Source: Halichoerus grypus
Lineage: Eukaryota > Chordata > Mammalia > Carnivora > Phocidae
Direction of reading: 5' to 3'
DNA: 64,000 bases
Assembly (NCBI RefSeq): GCF_964656455.1
Contig: NC_135715.1
Coordinates: 38,450,603-38,514,602 of the forward strand
In this document: positions 57,933 to 64,000 of the stretch, piece by piece
How the letters are laid out: the number at the start of each line of letters is the position of its first letter
Position numbering within the stretch: position 1 is the stretch's first letter
Translations under genes and position numbers: made by a program
Notes under the pieces: generated by a model
What the model was told of the DNA's origin: nothing
The model's input: only the letters and a program-made list of their open reading frames with translations
Databases searched by the model: none

Positions 57933-59914
57933 GATGGGTGGGCATGTGACTATTTTGGTCCAAGTACAGGTTACTGAATCAGGAGTCTGAGAAGACCTTT
58001 TAAAAGAGGCCGGACTCAACTTCACGTGCCCTTTTATTTTTTTCATTTCCTCCCTGACTGCGTATGTCATGACTCTTGAGCATGAAGATAAGGTTCACAA
58101 TTACTGTTGGCATTAAAAATCTTTTGTGTCCTCTTTTTAAATACATGGATTTATTGTCTTCCCCCAACCCCTTCTCCTTGCTCTTCTTTGTGTTTAAAAG
58201 TATATAAGAAACATTGCAAAAGTGATTATGTTCCTCCTATAACAAGAACCCAGAACTAGGGCAATGGCCCTACGATGTCATCAGTGCTTCAGGCACCATC
58301 TACCTATGGGGCCTGCAGTTTTTTGAAAAAGTGGCTTTTATCCTCAATTGCAACAGGGCTCTGCACTCCCATGCATCACAAAGACATTCCAGAAGATAAA
58401 AGGAGAGGCAGAAACTAAAAGTAAAGGGGGAATGACAGCTAAATCTGTTTCATTGAATCCAAGAATAAAGCACTCGCCTTGGGGTTCTGCCCAGTATTAT
58501 TCCATTTACATTTTATTGGCCAGAAGCTTAAGACCACACCTAGGTGGGCAGCAGTTTGCAAAGTCCTGTATTTAGCTGCAAACATTAAACCAAATAGAAT
58601 TGGGTTTCTGTTCCTTTAAAAAAAGGCGGGGGGGGGGGGAGGAAATGAGTGGACAGCCCTTACTGTCTAGTTACATCCTCTTTCTCCTCAACATTCTGAT
58701 CTAGTTTGATTATATGTAGCAAACCAAAGTCATGGGGATATTTAATATTTAGCCCAAATTAGACAACGGATATTTTTCAAGTTAGGGAAAAAGTCATAGA
58801 ATTTCAGTAATGATTTTAACTATTAATACATACAGGCAATTTGTCCAGTCTTTTAAAGAGATTACATTAGCGTGTGTGGTAGCATTCAGATTATTGTATT
58901 TAATATTGGCATTCGGCCCCAATTTATTAAAAACAAAAAACTAGGATAACTTTGTCTAACTTCCCAGTGAAAGCTTTTGGATATTATAGTCTTAACCCAA
59001 ATGTCCTTGTTATATTTTCCTCAGGCGTTTAGCCATTTTGTTACATCTTACAGCGGCAATAATTCTCTATTCCATAAAAAATGGAATTTTACAAGCAAGA
59101 CAAACGGTTCCATAAATTAAGAGGAATACCTGCCTATGTCGGAACAACCCATTTCTTTCTTATTCACACTTTTGTGATGTATTTGTCTTGGAATCACACT
59201 CTCATTTTTCTTAAATTTACAACTCCTTTTTATGGGTTGAAAATCCGGTGAAAAATTGGTTGACACCTTGAATATCAAGAAGCAAGGAATTTGTCAGTTA
59301 AATGCATATTTCAGATTTGAATGTTTTCTCAAAACCTAGCTCTTCCTAAAGCGTTCCTGAATGTATTTAGTAAGATTTTTCTCCCAACCCACTTTCAGTA
59401 GTTGAGGTGCGTGTAAACACACTGGCCCACGTATGTAGTTAGCCATGTAGCTGTGAATTTTTTATTGTTTTTCCGAGACAAAATCTCATTGGTTTATTTT
59501 TTCTTGAAAATTTACTAGTATTCATCCAAATCTATACATGACAATTGCTAAAGGAAACTAATCCTGTAGAAACAATAGTTTAGCAACAATAATTTGCATC
59601 TTGCATTTCAGGTCGTATTGCATCTGATCATTTTCTCACATGCCACAAGTAAGGCAACTTTATCAGAATGGGTAAGCACTTTTCATATTTTCACATTTGA
59701 GTTATGCAGTTCTAGATTGAGTCAGGAATATGGAACCCAAGTGCTTTGTGCAAGCCAGACACCTCAAAGCCATGCAAATACTGAAAATAACATGTGTAGA
59801 AGTAGGACTTTCTGGCATTGTTATCAGCCCAGTATGTAAGTACCTATTAAACTCCAAGAAAAAAAGTACAAAAATTTAAAAATTACTAAACTTTTTCAAA
59901 ATATATATGTCTCA
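57933..59914. other. Single-copy stretch
   Basis: No gene. A G12 run lies at 58628-58639. 58800-59600 is free of recognisable repeats and contains ATTTGCATCTTGCATTTC (59591 on); possible conserved DNA, unproven. Confidence 0.4.
58628..58639 (+). repeat. G12 homopolymer
   Basis: Twelve consecutive G following AAAAAAAGGC. Confidence 0.88.
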
Positions 59915-60153
59915 AGAATTTCAACTTAAGGGATGCCTGGGTGGCTCAGTTGGTTAAGCGTCTGCCTTTGGCTCAGGTCATGATTCCAGGGTCCTGGGAT
60001 CAAGTCCCGCATCGGGCTCCCTGCTCAGGAGGGAGTCTGCTTCTTCCTCTGCCTGCCACTCCCCCTGCTTGTGTGCTCTCTCCCTCTCTCTGACAAATAA
60101 ATAAAATCTTTAACCAAAAAACAAAAAAGGGGGGGGGAGAATTTCAACTTAAG
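59915..60153 (+). mobile_element. Can-SINE, sense (first of a pair)
   Basis: Element at 59931-60137: GGATGCCTGGGTGGCTCAG, TTGGTTAAGCGTCTGCC, GCATCGGGCTCCCTGCTC, (CT)n, AAATAAATAAAATCTTTAAC, then an A-rich and G9 end. Flanked by AGAATTTCAACTTAAG at 59915-59930 and 60138-60153, a perfect 16-bp repeat. Confidence 0.93.
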
Positions 60154-60267
60154 GGGCACCTGGCTGTCTCAGTTGATAGAGCATGTGATTCTTGATCTCT
60201 GAGTTGTGAGTTTGAGCCCCACATTGGATGTGGAAATGACTTAAAATCTTAAAGAATTTCAACTTAA
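60138..60267 (+). mobile_element. Older short Can-SINE, sense (second of a pair)
   Basis: Element at 60154-60252: GGGCACCTGGCTGTCTCAG, TTGATAGAGCATGTGATTC, GTTGTGAGTTTGAGCCCCAC, TTAAAATCTTAA. About 100 bp, lacking the (CT)n region, so it belongs to the older SINE type. Flanked by AGAATTTCAACTTAAG (60138-60153) and AGAATTTCAACTTAA (60253-60267), sharing its target with the neighbouring SINE. Confidence 0.9.
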
Positions 60268-60929
60268 AGATTCTGAAATATTTTTCTTCTGATATTCTTA
60301 GGACAATCCTTCTTAAGAGTCAATACTAATTTATTTTTTTATAGATGTATAATATCTCTGAACTCTTCCAGATTTTCTGCAGATGGATCAGACTTCATTC
60401 ATAAATACTACATGTAGTGGTATTAAGCTACTACTGTATCCCATGTTCCATGCTTTGGAAAAAAGAGTTTGTTGATCCATAAACTTTAGTTAAAGAAAAA
60501 ATCCAGGTTTGCAGGGGTGAAAAGTTAAAGATAAACCTGGTTATGCATTTATACTTCATACGACTTTTGAAAAATAAAATGTTTAATGCTTTCTTTCTAT
60601 GTCAGTTTCAGATTAAATAGATCTAGGATTACAGAGAACTCATAGCAAGTAATTTTTGTATTGGAGAATCATGAGTCATTTCCAAATATTTAAAAATGTC
60701 CACTGGACACTATGCTAGGTGCTTAAAGCTAATGCAGACACAAGAATGAACAAAACACATGCTGTGAACCTCCAACACTTAAAATATAGCAGGCAAAAAA
60801 GTAATACTAATACAAGGCAAAAATGAAAGGTGGAGTGTTACAGGTGTTCAGGAGAGAAGAGAAAGAAGGAGAAAGAGGGAATGAATGTTCTCTTTGGGAC
60901 TTCAGAAAAGTGCTCTTTGTATTATCTTC

Positions 60930-61010
60930 AAAGGTAGACATTCCCATTTTATTGATGAGAAAATGTAAAGAGACAATAACTTGCAGAGTCTGCATCAGTC
61001 TGTATCTCTG
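60930..61010 (-). repeat. MIR element, antisense
   Basis: ATTCCCATTTTATTGATGAG then AAAATGTAAAGAGACAATAA and CTTGCAGAGTC match the reverse complement of the MIR 3' core. Confidence 0.65.
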
Positions 61011-61084
61011 AGAGACTTTGTAGAACAAAGTACTCCCTCTGCCTACCTTCCCTATCCTGCCATACACAGAAATATTTTCATAGT

Positions 61085-61163
61085 TAGCAAGAAATAAACT
61101 TCTGTTGGGTTATATCACTTAGATTTGGGGCTGTTTGTTACTACGATGTCACCTATAACATAC
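61085..61163 (+). mobile_element. LTR 3'-end fragment (MaLR/ERVL type)
   Basis: AGCAAGAAATAAACTTCTGT, TGGGTTATATCACTTAGATT, TGGGGCTGTTTGTTACTACG. This is the poly(A) signal (AATAAA) and terminal part of a sense LTR. The body upstream is not recognisable. Confidence 0.5.
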
Positions 61164-62763
61164 CTTCAATCAGAGGCATTCTGGGTAGAGGAAAAGTAAA
61201 TATAAATGTTTAAAAGAGTAGATCAAGAGTGTAAAATGGTAACAAATTTAGTTTGGCTAGAGTATGTCACTTGTGTAAGGTAATAATGTGGGATGAGATC
61301 ATAAAGGCCAGTTAGGTCTGTGGTTTGGAAGTCCTTTACTGGAAGGAAAGCACTATCCTCAAGTCAGTAGGTGTAATTCAGTGCTTACGCAGCAGGCTTA
61401 ATACATCCTATGAAGATTGCATCAACATGCAATGCATAGAATAAAAGTGCTTTCTAAACTGATGAATCTGTTATCCTAGATTTTGAATCTGTTCTCTGTA
61501 TTAAGTGGATATAAACAGTCCTTCTCTAAAATGGTTTTTATAAAAGCTACAGAATAAGATAAGCTGAAAACAGTCACTTTTGGAATAATGTTATTTAAAA
61601 TAAGCATGTTTGCTCTATTAGACAACTGATGGTGATAATATGAGGAATATAAATATACTAAGACATAGTATCTATTCAACTAACAGGTAACTCGAAGAAA
61701 TACCAAAAGCTGTTTTGGTAAAGATATGGTTGTTTCCCATAAATCATTGCTAGGATTGCTAATATGGGGGGGAGAAAAAAGCTTTTCCATAGCTTGGATC
61801 CAATCGACAGTGGCTGGTTACTATCTGTAGTATAATAGATATTAAATATCGGTCATCTCTCAAACTGGAGCGACACATCGGGTAGATACTGGGCTAGAAG
61901 AAACTCACATTACTGCAAATAATAACTGAAGATGTGGAGCCTGGAAGTAAAAACAAAGATGGTGCTCAATGGACTGTAGCAAATATCTGGGCTGATAAGC
62001 AAATGTTCAGACAACAGTAGCAAATAGCGATGAGGGCATTTTGAAACTTATGTAGGCCAATAGAGCACACCCAGGAAAAAAGGTAGCCAATCCCTGCCCC
62101 AGGTCTCCATATTCTGGGATTGTAGACAAAACTAATCAGTTACTAAAAAACAGAAAATAAAGGTCTCTGGAAATGCTATTTAAGTGACCAGAAGAAGATC
62201 TTGGGGAAAGAAGACAATAGCAGATAGAATCCGATGCAATGTCTAACATGCATTTTCCTTGGCTCTAGCTCCTCCCCTTTGCAAATGAGATATACAATCT
62301 CTTTGCAGATTTGAAGTTCTAGATATGCTGTAGATTATTCCAAGACCTCTATAATTAAGAAGATCATTGTTGAAACACTCTAAATTATAAAAGATGCATA
62401 TTTTTAATACATACATTTGATTTTGCTAGAAATTAGGAAGATGAACTGTAAAACTGATTTTTAAAAAGTGTACTAATTTGTACATTTTCCAAAACTCAAT
62501 CTTAAGAAACCTTAGGCTCAGAAGATATTAATTTTCTAAGAACAGATCTTTAGGTTCACATGCTCTTTAGAATTACTAAAGAATTAACTTTTTTCTTGTA
62601 CCTTCATAATTAAGATGTCAAAGTTCCCAAGATGCCCCATAGTAAAGAAACCTCTTTTAACTTTGAGTTAAAGAAGCCTATTTCCACAGTAGTTTTTTGT
62701 TTATTTCTATGAAAGCAAACCTAGCAACACCCCTTTAGTGCTAGACTAGAAAGCTTAAACTAT

Positions 62764-63522
62764 GATTTCTCAACCGTGGTGTTATTGAAATGTTGGACCT
62801 GTATTTGTTTTCTATTGCTACACAACAAATGACAAATTAGGCGACTCAAAAACAACACCCATTTATTAACATGCAATTCTATAGGTCAAAAGCCCAGTAC
62901 AGCATGGATGGGTTCTCTGTTCTGGCTTGGGCAGAGTTCTCATCTGGATGCTCCACATCCTTTTCCAAGCTTATTTCTCTTATGTGAAGAATTCAGTTTG
63001 TTGTGGTTGTGGAATGAATACCCTGTTGTCTTGCTGGCTGTCAGCCAGGAACTGCTCTCAGCTCTGAGAGGCTGCTCGCAGATCCTTGCCCACAGGCCCC
63101 TGAATCTCAGCAAGACAAAGAACCTCCCCCATGTCTGCTTTCCCCTTTGTGAATATCAGGAGAAAACTCTCTGCTTTTAAACGGTTTATATGATTAGCAT
63201 ACTTGATTATCTCCCTATCTTAAAGTCGGCTATGCTATATAACATCACAGGCATGAAATCTCATCATATTCACAGTTCAGTGTGTATATACTGGGATTGG
63301 ATAATAAATCTTAAGGGACATCTTAGGATCCTGCCTACCACAGGGTGGGATAACGCTTTGTTGTGGGTGCTGTTCTGTGCATTGTGGAATTATTTATCAG
63401 GATCTGTGGCCTCTACCCACTAGATAAGTTATACCCTCCACCCCATTTGTCTCAATCAAAAATGCCTCCAGACCTGCAAAATTGGACCCTAGGAGGCAAA
63501 ATTGTCCCTGTCCAACCACTGT
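62764..63522. mobile_element. hAT-type DNA transposon split by an LTR
   Basis: Left part 62764-62799: GATTTCTCAACCGTGGTGTT, ATTGAAATGTTGG. Right part 63343-63522: GGGATAACGCTTTGTTGTGG, GTGCATTGTGGAATTATTTA, GGCCTCTACCCACTAGATAA, AAAATGCCTCCAGACCTGC, GGAGGCAAAATTGTCCC and TCCAACCACTG. The two ends (TTTCTCAACC... and ...CCAACCACTG) have the CA..G / TTCTCAACC look of hAT non-autonomous elements. No open frame remains. Confidence 0.65.
62800..63342 (-). mobile_element. MaLR/ERVL-type LTR, antisense, inside hAT element
   Basis: The plus strand starts TGTATTTGTTTTCTATTGCTACACAACAAA, with CATTTATTAACATGCAATTC, CTGGCTGTCAGCCAGGAACT, ATTATCTCCCTATCTTAAAG and ends AGGATCCTGCCTACCACA. This is a reverse-complemented LTR: on the minus strand TGTGGTAGGCAGGATCC...AATACA-like ends. 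Highly diverged; subfamily not assigned. Confidence 0.65.
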
Positions 63523-64000
63523 CAAAAACCTTATTATGGAACTCAGTGCAAAAATATGCATAGTCTCATTTTTTTAAGTCCAGTAAAATACAGATTTTGT
63601 GAATACAATGTATTGGTGCTGATTTTTAAGTGCATTTCCTAGCCAACATCTATATAATAAGGATTTTACTCATATGGAACTACAGCATTTGTTTAGCTTT
63701 GCTAGCTAACAACCATGATAAACCAGTTTTAAAAACTTAGGCAGAGAGAAGGCAGAGTAGTGGGAACTTCAAATATTGAGAGAACTCATTAATAAAAGTC
63801 ATAGCTTAGAGTGTATTGGCTTTCAAGTTCTAGTTTCCCTTCAATCTGATACAAACTCGCCACCTTTAGAAATTTCTCTACCCTCTTTAGATTTATTTAT
63901 ATCTTCAACATGGAGCATTTTCAGGGTTTTGAGTTTCACAGTTTTACAACTAACTCTGTAAAATGGAAGTATCTTTTATTACTTCTAAAAAGTATCTTTT
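63523..64000. other. Single-copy stretch at window end
   Basis: Nothing recognised; the short frame at 63776-63961 has no visible family. Confidence 0.45.

Larger units (their letters stand above)
60268..62763. other. Single-copy with ancient repeat remnants
   Basis: No gene. L2-like block about 60690-60765 (CACTATGCTAGGTGC), antisense MIR about 60930-61010 (CCCATTTTATTGATGAGAAA) and an LTR 3' end at 61085-61163. Confidence 0.4.

Noticed and set aside
57569..57949. 126-codon open frame on the plus strand
   Set aside because: The middle half is translated Can-SINE and the poly-lysine is its A-tail. Chance read-through.
57281..57950. CpG island / promoter
   Set aside because: CpG is only locally raised and within a likely LTR. 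There is no downstream exon.
59915..60267. Tandem repeat array
   Set aside because: The three 16-bp copies are explained by two SINE insertions, not by regular tandem repetition.
1..64000. CRISPR array, prophage or bacterial operon
   Set aside because: Composition and SINE/LINE content are mammalian. Direct repeats found are target duplications or microsatellites.

Overview
This window is nuclear DNA from a carnivoran mammal, most likely an arctoid caniform (bear, seal or mustelid group). The diagnostic signal is about 17 copies of the tRNA-derived Can-SINE. Their heads read GGGGCGCCTGGGTGGCTCAG on one strand, and their bodies and (CT)n / AAATAAATAAAATCTTT tails look arctoid rather than dog or cat. 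A carnivoran LINE-1 and L1 3' ends of matching age agree with this. Base composition is AT-rich, CpG is scarce, and there is no CpG island. I find no host protein-coding exon, no RNA gene and no CRISPR-like array. Nearly every open frame of 60-130 codons is chance or lies in a repeat. The window reads as intergenic or deep-intronic sequence.

Layout. 1-16 kb is mostly unassigned AT-rich DNA with four young-to-middle-aged SINEs, one SINE nested in an older SINE (9.4-9.7 kb) and an antisense MLT1-type LTR (6.9-7.4 kb). 16.0-21.8 kb is the main feature: a 5.7 kb sense-strand L1 with a 15-bp target-site duplication, a native-looking 5' end, a strikingly short leader, broken ORF1 and ORF2, a SINE inserted in the endonuclease region, a G-rich 3' UTR and an A-rich tail. 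22.2-25.2 kb holds two older L1 fragments in opposite orientations, one split by a 69-bp L1 3'-end insertion. 25.4-31 kb is a stack of ancient elements (MIR split by an MLT1 LTR, a Tigger/mariner-like MITE holding a MIR, an MLT1 LTR holding both an L1 3' end and a SINE). 31-35 kb contains LTR pieces and a very degraded antisense ERVL-like pol fossil.

35-42 kb is mostly single-copy and includes MIRs, an L1 3' end and a homeodomain-motif-rich block near 37.6-38.3 kb that I flag as a possible conserved element. 42.7-43.8 kb is an antisense L1 ORF2 fragment containing a tiny retro-insertion. 44-57 kb has scattered SINEs, L1 3' ends, MIRs and an MLT1 LTR. 57.3-57.9 kb is a candidate antisense solo LTR carrying one of the youngest-looking SINEs. 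59.9-60.3 kb has two SINEs that share one thrice-repeated target sequence. 62.8-63.5 kb is a hAT-type DNA transposon split by an antisense LTR.

No genes in this window work together in a pathway; what can be read is a history of transposition. The best lead is the L1 at 16 kb. Its 5' end is intact but the middle of its leader appears to be missing at a splice-like junction, as expected if a spliced L1 RNA had been reverse transcribed. Repeat-family names come from recognising sequence, not from a database search, so subfamilies are given only when I am confident.
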